A stretch of 64,000 nt of DNA from Verrucomicrobiia bacterium (GTDB taxonomy: Bacteria > Verrucomicrobiota > Verrucomicrobiia > Limisphaerales > JADLHS01). Below are positions 27,393 through 34,589 of the stretch, piece by piece. The notes beneath the pieces were generated by a model. The model worked only from the letters and a program-made list of their open reading frames with translations. It made no database searches and was not told the origin of the DNA. A program made the position numbers and the translations under genes. The first letter of the stretch is position 1; each line of letters opens with the position of its first letter. The stretch is from NCBI GenBank assembly GCA_026125285.1, contig JAHCLO010000005.1:214429-278428 (forward strand), read 5' to 3'.

Positions 27393-27953
27393 TCACTTCC
27401 TGGTGGGATTCGCACCGCTCTCTTGCTGGCCGGATGGCGGTCCAGCCCACTTGGGCACGCGCACTTTGCCCTGCGGGCGATCGTTCCCAGGAGTGTAGGG
27501 TTTGAGATCAATCACCGGCGTCTGATCGAAAGCGTCAATACTTTCAATCTCGATGTCCGTCCCCTGGATGGAAACGACGCGGCACAAACTCAGGGCAATC
27601 AGGTTCGGCCGCATGGGCGAACGCGTAGCGAAGACGCCGGTGAGTGGATTCTCGCGGTTGCCGCGCGGATGAACCCGCAGGACGGCGCGCTTCTCGGGGG
27701 TGTCGTTGCGATCAAACCAATAGCACACCCAGATGTGCGACCATTCCTCCAGTCCCAGCAGGCCGTCCTGGTGGCGTGCGTCCAGGCGAATGAAGGTTCT
27801 TCTTCCTTCCTTTTCGATGCGACCGACGGGCGTGACGGCAAATGGTGCGTTGGCGGTTTTCTTTTCCCCGGTTTGGGTGTTGGGTTCGGTGCGTTCGGCG
27901 GCCACGGCGATGGCCACCAATGCGATCAGGAGCGGCAGGGCCCAGTTTTTCAT
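27393..27953 (-). CDS. Exported TrmO/TsaA-family (UPF0066) protein
   Basis: 186 residues from the ATG at 27953. The N-terminus is a signal peptide (WALPLLIALVAIAVAAE), followed by a TrmO/TsaA beta-barrel domain: VTPVGRIEKEGRRTFIRL, LEEWSHIWVCYWFDRND, RVHPRGNRENPLTGVFATRSP, RPNLIALSLCRVVSI and PVIDLKPYTP. TrmO proteins methylate N6-threonylcarbamoyladenosine in tRNA and work in the cytoplasm, so an exported copy is unexpected and probably has another substrate. It is the first gene of an operon with the ferritin-like gene and divergent from a thioredoxin-like gene. Confidence 0.85.
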   Translation of the reverse strand: MKNWALPLLIALVAIAVAAERTEPNTQTGEKKTANAPFAVTPVGRIEKEGRRTFIRLDARHQDGLLGLEEWSHIWVCYWFDRNDTPEKRAVLRVHPRGNRENPLTGVFATRSPMRPNLIALSLCRVVSIQGTDIEIESIDAFDQTPVIDLKPYTPGNDRPQGKVRVPKWAGPPSGQQESGANPTRK

Positions 27954-28030
27954 AAGGCGGTTACTTGCCAGTGTTCTGGCCAACTCACTCACTCCATCAG
28001 CACAGCCCGTTCCGCGCACGAGTTCGCGAG

Positions 28031-28046
28031 TGGCACAAGCAGTGCA
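28031..28046 (+). promoter_or_regulatory. Sigma-54-like -24/-12 motif
   Basis: TGGCACaagcagTGCA has the GG and GC elements at the 10-nt spacing of sigma-54 promoters (consensus TGGCACG-N4-TTGCW). It lies in the 105-bp divergent region before the thioredoxin-like gene. A transcript would start close to position 28057, almost at the ATG (28059), so it may be a fortuitous match or serve downstream genes. Confidence 0.45.
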
Positions 28047-28058
28047 TTGAAGGACATC

Positions 28059-28403
28059 ATGAAGACGGTGATGGAAATCGAGGGTGAGCAATTTGAGCGC
28101 GAGTTGGGCGCGGTGGCGGAACCGGTGTTGGTGCATTTCTACGCATCGTGGAGCGGGCAATGCCGAATCCTGGCGCCCACACTGGAGCAACTGGCTGCCG
28201 AACTCGGAGATGAACTGCGGGTGGCCAGGGTGAACCTGGCCCACTGTCCGGAACTGGCTGGCCGTTACGCCATTACTGATGTGCCGGCGTTGATTCTCTT
28301 CGAGGACGGACGGCCGATTGCATGCATTGATGCTGAGATGCTTCCCCGGCAGATGAAGGTGAAGTTGCAGGGCTTGCTGGCGGACTACGTGATGCCTCGG
28401 TAA
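28059..28403 (+). CDS. Thioredoxin-like protein with SGQC active site
   Basis: 114 residues; the ATG at 28059 has GAAGGA upstream. The fold is that of thioredoxin (VLVHFYASWSGQC, then VARVNLAHCPELAGRYAI and the cis-Pro loop DVPALILFEDG). The active site reads SGQC (S32-C35) instead of CGPC, so the nucleophilic first cysteine is missing and a normal dithiol exchange is not possible. It may bind a metal, a cofactor or a partner protein. It is one of three thioredoxin-fold proteins in the cluster. Confidence 0.88.
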   Translation: MKTVMEIEGEQFERELGAVAEPVLVHFYASWSGQCRILAPTLEQLAAELGDELRVARVNLAHCPELAGRYAITDVPALILFEDGRPIACIDAEMLPRQMKVKLQGLLADYVMPR

Positions 28404-28714
28404 GGGCCGGCGTTGGGATGTCGCGGATGGTGTGTTTGGCGGAAGCCGAAGCGTAGCGTTTCGCCACGCTCACGGTTCGCAAGTGTGGCATCCCGCCACG
28501 CATTGCCAGATTGCGTATGAGCTGCACTTCGCACGCGCACCAGTGGGCGCTGTAGTCGCGCCCGCTTCAGTCAGATTCGGCCCTGGCACGGACACTGCCA
28601 CTGGGCTTGGGTGACGGTTGGAACTATTTGCGGCGATGCGGTTCTGTCTTGATAGTGCGGGAAAACAAATGCCGACACGGGATCTTCACCATAACCCTGG
28701 AAATCTAAACAAGA
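28404..28714. other. Intergenic region with palindromic repeat and sigma-54-like promoter
   Basis: 311 bases without a gene. A palindromic stretch around 28437-28505 (gcggaagccgaagcgtagcg...cgccacgctc) is followed by the strong sigma-54-like motif at 28584-28599. Short open frames here are not supported. Confidence 0.5.
28584..28599 (+). promoter_or_regulatory. Sigma-54-like promoter upstream of the CoADR/rhodanese gene
   Basis: TGGCACGgacaCTGCC matches the sigma-54 -24 element perfectly and the -12 element with one change (CTGC for TTGC), at the right spacing. The predicted transcript starts near 28610 and leaves about 105 nt before the ATG at 28715. This is the best candidate promoter for the CoADR/DUF302 operon. 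Confidence 0.7.
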
Positions 28715-30433
28715 ATGAAACCAAATCGAATCCTCATCATTGGCGGTGTGGCGACGGGCGCGAAAGCCGCCGCGCGGGCGCGCCGCCGCGATCCCCACGC
28801 GGAAATCACCATCGTCGAGCGCGGGCGTCTGCTCTCCTACGCGGGCTGCGGCATGCCGTATTACATTCAAGGACAAGTGCATGACTTCCACGAGTTGATG
28901 TCCACGCCGGTCGGCGTCGTTCGGGACGGGACGTTTTTTCAGAACGTGAAGGACATTCGCGTGCTCAACCTGACGCTGGCGGAGAAAATTGATCGCGCGC
29001 GCAGGATGGTTGCCGTGGTCAACGTCACCACCGGTGAGAAAAGCGAGTTGCCGTACGACAAACTGGTCATCGCGACGGGTGGAGTGCCGTTCGAGCCGCG
29101 GATCGAAGGCGTGAATTTGAACCGCGTGTTCCGGCTGAACCTGCCGGACGATGCGCTCGCGATTCGCGAGGCCACCGAACACGGCAATATCAGGCGGGCC
29201 GTGCTGATTGGGGGTGGTTTGATTGGTCTGGAGACCGCCGAAGCCCTGGTGGCGCGCGGCATCCAGGTCACCATCGTCGAGATGCTCGATCAACTGCTTC
29301 CGGCGATGCTGGACTGGGAAGTCGCGGCCTTTCTGGAAAAATATCTGCGCGGACGCGGGCTCGACATCCGGCTCAATCAGAAAGTCACGCGGCTGGAAGG
29401 TGACGGCGATGGCAACGTCGCACGCGTGCATACGACGGCCGAAGTGATCGAGGCGCAGATGGTCTTGATCGCCATCGGCATTCGGCCGAATGTGCAACTC
29501 GCCAAGGACGCCGGCCTGGCGCTCGGCGCGACCGGTGCGATTGCGGTCAATGAGCAACTTCAGACCAGTGACCCCGACATTTACGCAGGTGGTGATTGTG
29601 TCGAATGCACGCATCTGCTTACCGGACAGAAGGTATTCGTTCCGCTTGGTTCGACAGCGAATAAACATGGCCGTGTCATTGGCGACAACGTCACGGGCGG
29701 CAAATCCACCTTCCCCGGCATTGTGGGCACGACTGTCTTCAAAGTGCTCGATTACAATCTAGCTCGCACCGGCCTGACGGAAAAGCAGGCGCGACAGCTT
29801 GGCCACGATGTGCTGACCGCGCTGGTGCCCGGACCGGATCGCGCGCACTATTATCCGACCGCGGCGACCCTGCTCGTGAAGCTCGTCGCTGACGCCAAGA
29901 GCGGAAAACTGTTGGGCGCGCAAGCCATCGGCCCTGGCGACGCGGTCAAGCGGATTGATGTGCTGGGCACCGCGCTGACGCTCGGCGCGACGATTGATCA
30001 CCTGCCGGATTTGGACCTCGGCTACGCTCCACCGTATTCGTCCGCGGTGGATCCACTGGCGCACGCCGCCAACGTGTTGCGGAACAAACGCGACGGCCTC
30101 GCGCGGGCGCTCACGCCGCAGCAGTTGAAAACCAAGCTCGACACCGACGACCCCGTCGTGCTGCTGGACGTGCGCACACCGCCGGAGCGCGACCAGATGC
30201 AATTGCGCGACCCGCGCGTCGTTTGGATTCCGCTGGGCCAGTTGCGCAAGCGGGTGGCGGAGATTCCCCGCGATCGTGAGATCGTTTGCTACTGCAAAGT
30301 CAGCCAGCGCGGTTACGAAGCGCAACGGATCTTGGACGGCGAGGGTTTCACCAATGTGAAATTCCTCGATGGCGGATTGGTAGCCTGGCCGTATCCCTTT
30401 GGTGACGGTAACGGTCAGGCAGAAAGGAAGTGA
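28715..30433 (+). CDS. CoA-disulfide reductase-like flavoenzyme fused to rhodanese
   Basis: 572 residues. The N-terminal FAD-binding motif is GGVATGAKAAARARR, and the conserved redox cysteine is C45 in SYAGCGMPYY, as in CoA-disulfide reductases and NADH oxidases of the pyridine nucleotide-disulfide class. The NAD(P)-binding motif is IGGGLIGLETAEAL, followed by the second FAD motif (DIYAGGDCVE) and a dimerisation domain (about 330-450). A C-terminal rhodanese domain (about 465-560) has its candidate active cysteine in IVCYCKVSQRGYEA. Enzymes of this fusion reduce CoA or polysulfide/persulfide species using NAD(P)H. DUF302 follows 3 nt after the stop and sigma-54-like control is suggested by the upstream motif. 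Confidence 0.93.
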   Translation: MKPNRILIIGGVATGAKAAARARRRDPHAEITIVERGRLLSYAGCGMPYYIQGQVHDFHELMSTPVGVVRDGTFFQNVKDIRVLNLTLAEKIDRARRMVAVVNVTTGEKSELPYDKLVIATGGVPFEPRIEGVNLNRVFRLNLPDDALAIREATEHGNIRRAVLIGGGLIGLETAEALVARGIQVTIVEMLDQLLPAMLDWEVAAFLEKYLRGRGLDIRLNQKVTRLEGDGDGNVARVHTTAEVIEAQMVLIAIGIRPNVQLAKDAGLALGATGAIAVNEQLQTSDPDIYAGGDCVECTHLLTGQKVFVPLGSTANKHGRVIGDNVTGGKSTFPGIVGTTVFKVLDYNLARTGLTEKQARQLGHDVLTALVPGPDRAHYYPTAATLLVKLVADAKSGKLLGAQAIGPGDAVKRIDVLGTALTLGATIDHLPDLDLGYAPPYSSAVDPLAHAANVLRNKRDGLARALTPQQLKTKLDTDDPVVLLDVRTPPERDQMQLRDPRVVWIPLGQLRKRVAEIPRDREIVCYCKVSQRGYEAQRILDGEGFTNVKFLDGGLVAWPYPFGDGNGQAERK

Positions 30434-30436
30434 GTT

Positions 30437-30865
30437 ATGGGCGATTACAGCATTTCAACGGTGGTGAAGCTGCCGTTCGTCCGCGCGTTGCAGGAGACGT
30501 TTCGCGCGCTCAAGGAAGAGGAGTTTGTCGTCATTACTGAGATTGATCTGCAGGCGGAGCTCGAGAACAGAGTCGGTCAAAAGATCCGGCCTTACACGAT
30601 TCTGGGCGTGTGGGTGCCCTCGTGGGAGTACCAGGCATTGGCGCACGAACCCGACATCGCGCTGCTGATGCCGAGTCACGTCTGTCTATGGGAAAACGCC
30701 GACGGCACCTGCACGTTGGCGACGGCGGATCTGAAGCACCTCTGTCACACGGAAGACAAATCGCCACTGGCTGAGGCGGCCCGGGCGGTCAATGCCCGGC
30801 TGCGAGCGGTCGTGGCCTCGGTGCAGTTTGCCGGAACGATGGCGAAGCCGACACTGACTCAATGA
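30437..30865 (+). CDS. DUF302 protein
   Basis: 142 residues, start ATG at 30437 with AGGAAG upstream. The pattern LPFVRALQETFRALKEEEFVVITEIDLQ, then YTILGVWVPSW, ALLMPSHVCLWE and a C-terminal helix, fits DUF302, a small domain found beside sulfur and redox genes. Function unknown. Only 3 nt separate it from the CoADR-like gene, so it is certainly co-transcribed and may act on the same sulfur species. Confidence 0.88.
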   Translation: MGDYSISTVVKLPFVRALQETFRALKEEEFVVITEIDLQAELENRVGQKIRPYTILGVWVPSWEYQALAHEPDIALLMPSHVCLWENADGTCTLATADLKHLCHTEDKSPLAEAARAVNARLRAVVASVQFAGTMAKPTLTQ

Positions 30866-31215
30866 TTGCGGCCAGCGGGACAAAGGAACAGGGCTTCGAC
30901 CTGCCAGTGAGGGTGTCATGGGTGCGGCGGGCGCACGCGCCCAAGGTTATCGGCTCAAGGATGGGCGCTGTCGCCCACCGTAATGCCGATGACACATCTT
31001 GGTCGGCCCCCCGCTGACGTTAGCAGTTTATCCCCGGACGGGCGGGCGCGTGAAAAACTTGGGTTTTACGGTGCTTTTGGATGAGCGCCTTTCGACGCGG
31101 TCACGCGACAGCCATCGCAACAACGAATCGCCGGCATGGCACGAGGCGTGCAAGTTGGTGAGAACGACTACGCAGTTGACACTGCAAACCAAAACCAAAA
31201 CACGAAAGGCACAGC
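30866..31215. other. Intergenic region, small palindromes and sigma-54-like promoter
   Basis: 350 bases without a supported gene. It contains short palindromes around gggcgcacgcgccc and gggcgctgtcgccc (about 30930-30980) that resemble other interspersed repeats, and the sigma-54-like motif at 31137. Confidence 0.5.
31137..31152 (+). promoter_or_regulatory. Sigma-54-like promoter upstream of a secreted protein gene
   Basis: TGGCACGaggcgTGCA has a perfect -24 element and TGCA at the -12 position with correct spacing. The predicted start near 31163 gives a leader of about 53 nt to the ATG at 31216. Confidence 0.65.
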
Positions 31216-31620
31216 ATGAATACTACAATCACATCGTTCCACCCGATCCGTTTCGGTCTGGCGGTCCTGGCACTGGCGGCCCTGCTTTTGATGCCGCTGC
31301 GTGCGGCTGATGGAACCCTCACGATCCAAGTCAAGTGTTCCCCGGCGGTGGTCATTCTGGATTCAGTGGCCAACGGCAATTGCATGACGGTGCATACGGA
31401 TCTGCGTTATTCCAAGGTGGACAGGACGCAGCCAATCGAACTCAACGGCCTTCCGGCAACGGCGGTCTTTTCGGACAGCCGGGGCCAGTTGGTGGCCAAG
31501 TTTGACCTCACCGTGCTCAAGACCATGCTGACGGTGCCCGCAACGACACTCACGCTGACCGGCAGGACCACTGATGGTTTGCAGTTCATCGGAGCGGACG
31601 AAGTCCGGGTCATTGAATAG
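31216..31620 (+). CDS. Small secreted protein of unknown function
   Basis: 134 residues. A signal peptide (FGLAVLALAALLLMPLRAA) is followed by about 100 residues with a predicted all-beta pattern (TLTIQVKCSPAVVILD; CMTVHTDLRY; TLTLTGRTTDG). Two cysteines (in VKCSP and GNCMT) may form a disulfide. It has its own sigma-54-like promoter and an intrinsic terminator, so it is probably a single-gene unit within the cluster, and an Ig-like or immunoglobulin-fold envelope protein is possible. No family recognised. Confidence 0.7.
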   Translation: MNTTITSFHPIRFGLAVLALAALLLMPLRAADGTLTIQVKCSPAVVILDSVANGNCMTVHTDLRYSKVDRTQPIELNGLPATAVFSDSRGQLVAKFDLTVLKTMLTVPATTLTLTGRTTDGLQFIGADEVRVIE

Positions 31621-31687
31621 CGGTCAGCGTGGCAACGGCATAATCCAGCCGTTCCGGCAGCATCGCGAAACGAGAGCAGGGATGCGC

Positions 31688-31733
31688 GGAGACAGCGACG
31701 GTAATAAGCAACCGTTGCGTCTCCGATTTTTTT
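31688..31733 (+). terminator. Strong intrinsic terminator
   Basis: Stem ggagac-a-gcgacggt / accgttgc-gtctcc (one G-T pair, 14 bp in all with a single unpaired A) with loop aataagca, followed by gattttttt. This is the clearest rho-independent terminator in the window and ends the transcript of the small secreted protein gene. Confidence 0.9.
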
Positions 31734-31976
31734 CACCCGTTGCTCGTGGCCAAGCGTGGCCGCCCACACCGGGGATCGGCATCGTCCGAGATTCTTCCTG
31801 TAACCGATTCAGTTCTCGAAGCGCTGAGAGGGTTGGCCGGCAGCGCGAAGTGCCACGGACCGGCCTCGTCGCCGAAGCAAAACGCCATGCCCGGATTCAG
31901 CCGATCGGTTCAAACAGCGGCCGTTCCCAGCGATGACGGCGCGATTTTAGGTCCGTTACACGGTTCGGGACTCGCC

Positions 31977-31992
31977 TGGCACGTCCTGTGCC
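31977..31992 (+). promoter_or_regulatory. Sigma-54-like motif before the first NifX-domain gene
   Basis: TGGCACGtcctgTGCC has the -24/-12 spacing and a perfect -24 element. The expected start near 32003 would coincide with the proposed GTG start and leave out its Shine-Dalgarno sequence. It is either fortuitous, or the transcript is leaderless, or translation starts differently. Confidence 0.45.
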
Positions 31993-32003
31993 TGGGGAGA
32001 GTT

Positions 32004-32432
32004 GTGACTGTGGCCATTCCCATCTGGCGGGAGCGCGTGTCGCCGTTGCTCGACGCGGCGACGCGATTGCTGGTCGTGACCCGACAGCGCGGCATCGAAG
32101 CGCAGCGAAGGGAAATCTTGCTCGGAGCGCTCCCGCCAGCGGCGCTCGCCCGCAGTGTCGCGGAACTACGAGTGGACGTGCTGCTCTGCGCGGCCATCTC
32201 GGAGCCACTCCTGCGAGAATTGCGCACCCGCGGCGTCCGGGTACGCCCGCATCTGTGCGGTGAGGTGGAAGCCGTGCTGAGAGCCTTCTGCCATCGCCGG
32301 TTGTCGCGCGATGAGTTTCGGATGCCGGGTTGCTGGGGGCGGGATTTGCACGGCCGGTGTGGGAACCAGCGCAAATCCAGCGGATGGGCCACGAGCAATG
32401 TCAACTCCACAACATCGAAGTTACCATTATGA
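32004..32432 (+). CDS. NifX/ORP-like iron-molybdenum-cluster-binding-family protein 1
   Basis: 142 residues from GTG at 32004 (GTG at 32010 also possible), with GGGGAG upstream. The sequence TVAIPIWRERVSPLLDAATRLLVV, VDVLLCAAISEPLLREL and HLCGEVEAVLRAF, with a Cys-containing end FRMPGCWGR, matches the dinitrogenase iron-molybdenum-cofactor biosynthesis (NifX/NifB C-terminal/ORP) family. Such domains bind metal clusters; in Desulfovibrio ORP it is a Mo-Cu cluster. The C-terminal 20 residues are unrelated low-complexity sequence. The stop overlaps the next start as ATGA. No nitrogenase genes are present, so a nitrogen-fixation role is unlikely. Confidence 0.8.
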   Translation: MTVAIPIWRERVSPLLDAATRLLVVTRQRGIEAQRREILLGALPPAALARSVAELRVDVLLCAAISEPLLRELRTRGVRVRPHLCGEVEAVLRAFCHRRLSRDEFRMPGCWGRDLHGRCGNQRKSSGWATSNVNSTTSKLPL

Positions 32433-32884
32433 ACTCATTGTCTCCGACCCCGGCCCAATCGGGCATTTTGCGCATTGCCATCCCCCATGAAAACGGCCGC
32501 CTGCACGGCCACTTCGGCGGTTGCCGTGAGTTTGTGTTGGTGCAAGTGGACGCGGAAAAAAAGGTGGCGCTGCACACCGAAGTGTTGCCCGCGCCGGAAC
32601 ACAAGCCCGGTGCATTTCCGCGATGGCTGCGCGAGCAGGGCGTGGAGGTTGTCATTGCGGGCGGCATTGGTCAACGCGCGTTGGCCAACTTTGGCCATCA
32701 CGGCATTACGGTGCGAGCCGGCACGGCAGACGCGTCCGTGGAACACCTGGTCACCGCGTATCTCAACGGTCAGTTGACTGCCACGCCCGATGGTTGCGAA
32801 CACCACGAGCATCACCACCACCATGTGCATGGTCATGGTCACCACGATCATCACCACGGCCATCACGGAGAGGGCCAGACATGA
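32429..32884 (+). CDS. NifX/ORP-like protein 2 with 16-His tail
   Basis: 151 residues from ATG at 32429, overlapping the previous stop by 4 nt. The domain (LRIAIPHENGRLHGHFGGC ... VEVVIAGGIGQRALANFGHHGI) is a second member of the NifX family. The C-terminal tail from about residue 123 (CEHHEHHHHHVHGHGHH...) contains 16 histidines in 23 residues, suited to binding Ni, Zn, Co, Cu or Mo-related metal. It overlaps the third paralogue's start. The tail suggests metal delivery or storage for the cluster-binding siblings. Confidence 0.9.
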   Translation: MNSLSPTPAQSGILRIAIPHENGRLHGHFGGCREFVLVQVDAEKKVALHTEVLPAPEHKPGAFPRWLREQGVEVVIAGGIGQRALANFGHHGITVRAGTADASVEHLVTAYLNGQLTATPDGCEHHEHHHHHVHGHGHHDHHHGHHGEGQT

Positions 32885-33237
32885 AAATCGCCGTGTTGCA
32901 AAGTGACGGCCGCTTGTTTCCGCAATGCAAGGAAAGCGGGCAGGTGGCGGTTCTGGAGGTTGATCCCGTCAACCAAAGCGTTCGCCGAACCAAGTTGCTT
33001 TCGCCACCACCACAGGCCGTGGGCGCGCTGGCCGACTTGTTGGGCCGGGAGAACGTCGAAGTCTTGCTGGCGAGCGGCATTCCGCAGCGGGACCGCGAGT
33101 TGATCGAACAAAAGGGGATCGAAGTCATCGTCGGCGTGCCGCCGCATCGGGTTGAACCGGTGGTGGCAAATTACCTGGCGGGTACGCTGCAAACGGGAGA
33201 TAACCCTTGCGAGCAACCAGCGGGAGGCAGCGCATGA
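32881..33237 (+). CDS. NifX/ORP-like protein 3
   Basis: 118 residues from ATG at 32881 (ATGA overlap with the preceding gene). MKIAVLQSDGRLFPQCKESG, VEVLLASGIPQRDRELIEQ and GIEVIVGVPPHRVEPVVANYL show the same fold as its two neighbours. Its stop overlaps the start of the methyltransferase gene. The three paralogues differ mainly in their termini and cysteine/histidine content, which suggests distinct roles in cluster assembly or transfer. Confidence 0.85.
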   Translation: MKIAVLQSDGRLFPQCKESGQVAVLEVDPVNQSVRRTKLLSPPPQAVGALADLLGRENVEVLLASGIPQRDRELIEQKGIEVIVGVPPHRVEPVVANYLAGTLQTGDNPCEQPAGGSA

Positions 33238-34103
33238 GATGCTTGCGGGCCGTTACAGTCGGATCGCAAACCCAGGTTGGGAATCTGACGGCTGGCGCGC
33301 CTTTGCCGGTTGAAGCGGTTCAAGCCAATCATCTTGCATTGGCGACGCGTAACGCAAACAACCTTCGATTTGGATACGACGTGGAGGCCAGCGTGCGGTT
33401 TGTGCTGAAGCACACGTTGCCTTTGCGCGGTCGCGTTTTGGACATCGGCACGGGCAAAGGCCGGTTTGTCATTCCCCTGGCCCGGCATCTCTCCAAGGTT
33501 ACGACCGTGGACATCAGCGCCAGGGAGCAGCGCATGGCGCGATTGGAGGCGACCCATGCCGGCGTGGCTGACCGCATTGACTTCGTCCTGGCCGACGCGG
33601 GGGCGCTGCCGTGGCCGGCGGGCAGCTTCGACGCGGTGACATCGTGGAACGTGTTCCACCATCTTGACGATCCGGAGCGCGTGTTCAACGAACTGGTTCG
33701 CGTGCTGAAGCCCGGCGGCAAACTGGTGTTGGCTGATTTTTCCCCCGCAGGTTTTCGGATCATCGACACAATTCACGCCGCGGAAGGCCGACGTCATCCG
33801 CACCCGCCGAGCCGGTTCTCGCATTGGTGCGCCGGACTGCGGCAGCGCGGTTTCGTGGTCAACCGATTCGTAAGCTGCCACCAAGAAATGCTGGTTGCGC
33901 GGTGTCCCCGGCACGGCACGCCGGAATACGGACAGCCTTGTCCGCATGCTGATACCAGCAACCACTCGCGGACGATTCCGTCCGCGCTCCAGTTCCGACC
34001 GATTCATCAGAGAAGCTGCACCGTTGCCGCGTGGCTTCCCCGGAGTATCTCGCTCCGACCTGCCGCTTTCTTCCCGCGGGCCTCTGTTTCCAACATCAAC
34101 TGA
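33234..34103 (+). CDS. Class I SAM-dependent methyltransferase with repeat-derived tail
   Basis: 289 residues from the ATG at 33234 (ATGA overlap). The Rossmann methyltransferase motifs are clear: motif I VLDIGTGKGRFVIPLA, acidic VTTVDIS, FDAVTSWNVFHHL and LKPGGKLVLADF. The recognisable domain ends near residue 222 (CHQEMLVARCP); the rest appears to be encoded by a palindromic repeat (33927-33990) and following sequence, so a truncation or readthrough event probably created the tail. The substrate is unknown. It is translated with the three NifX-domain genes and might methylate a cofactor or arsenic-like metalloid, but nothing in the sequence proves that. Confidence 0.85.
   Translation: MRCLRAVTVGSQTQVGNLTAGAPLPVEAVQANHLALATRNANNLRFGYDVEASVRFVLKHTLPLRGRVLDIGTGKGRFVIPLARHLSKVTTVDISAREQRMARLEATHAGVADRIDFVLADAGALPWPAGSFDAVTSWNVFHHLDDPERVFNELVRVLKPGGKLVLADFSPAGFRIIDTIHAAEGRRHPHPPSRFSHWCAGLRQRGFVVNRFVSCHQEMLVARCPRHGTPEYGQPCPHADTSNHSRTIPSALQFRPIHQRSCTVAAWLPRSISLRPAAFFPRASVSNIN
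33927..33990. repeat. Palindromic repeat in the 3' part of the methyltransferase gene
   Basis: Bounded by 'cggacagccttgtccgc' and 'ctcgcggacgattccgtccgcgctcc', it matches the 68-bp elements at 40808-40875 and 57369-57436. It reads in frame as part of the C-terminal tail. Confidence 0.65.
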
Positions 34104-34114
34104 AAGGACAAATC

Positions 34115-34534
34115 ATGAGCAAAGAAAATCTGATTCAAGGACTGAACGACGACCTCGCCGCCGAACTCGGCACGGTCATTCGCTATACCTACCAGGCCGC
34201 CAAGTGCTATGGCCTGCAGGGCGCGGAATTGCGCGAACTCCTGGTCAAGGAGGCGCAAGATGAACTGGGCCATGCCGCCTACCTGATGGATGTCATCGTG
34301 GACCTCGGGGGCGAACCGACCACCACGCCGAAGCCATTCGAGAAACCCGCCGATCTCAAGGGCATGATCGCGCTCAATGTGAAGATGGAGGCCGAAGACG
34401 TAACCAACTATCTGGCGCACGCGGAACTGGCCGAACAACTCAAACTGCCCGAGATTAAAATGAAGCTCGAAGAAATGGCTGCCGACGAGGCCGGGCACGG
34501 TCGCGAGTTGCGACGGCTTTTGAAGGGACTGTGA
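34115..34534 (+). CDS. Ferritin-like diiron protein
   Basis: 139 residues, start ATG at 34115 with GAAAGGA upstream. The diiron-type pattern is visible: E17 in LAAELGTVIRY, E50 and H53 in EAQDELGHAAYL, and a second pair in MAADEAGHGREL. The family (bacterioferritin/rubrerythrin-like) stores iron or scavenges peroxide. It follows the methyltransferase within 12 bp and may be in the same transcript. The other ferritin-like protein of the region (26977-27390) has fewer canonical ligands. Confidence 0.85.
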   Translation: MSKENLIQGLNDDLAAELGTVIRYTYQAAKCYGLQGAELRELLVKEAQDELGHAAYLMDVIVDLGGEPTTTPKPFEKPADLKGMIALNVKMEAEDVTNYLAHAELAEQLKLPEIKMKLEEMAADEAGHGRELRRLLKGL

Positions 34535-34589
34535 GTTTACAATCACAGATTCCATCGCTTTGAAAACCAAAGTCAAACACGAGTTCACC

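Larger units (their letters stand above)
31621..32003. other. Intergenic region with terminator
   Basis: 383 bases between the secreted protein and the first NifX-domain gene. It holds the intrinsic terminator at 31688-31733 and a sigma-54-like motif at 31977. The frame of the next gene extends through here to 31740 but has no coding character. Confidence 0.5.

Noticed and set aside
31740..32003. Upstream extension of the first NifX-domain gene
   Set aside because: Starts within terminator-bearing intergenic DNA, has no conserved sequence, and a Shine-Dalgarno site precedes the GTG at 32004.
32004..33237. Evidence for nitrogen fixation from NifX-domain genes
   Set aside because: No nifH, nifD, nifK, nifE or nifN in the window; NifX-domain proteins also serve other metal-cluster systems.
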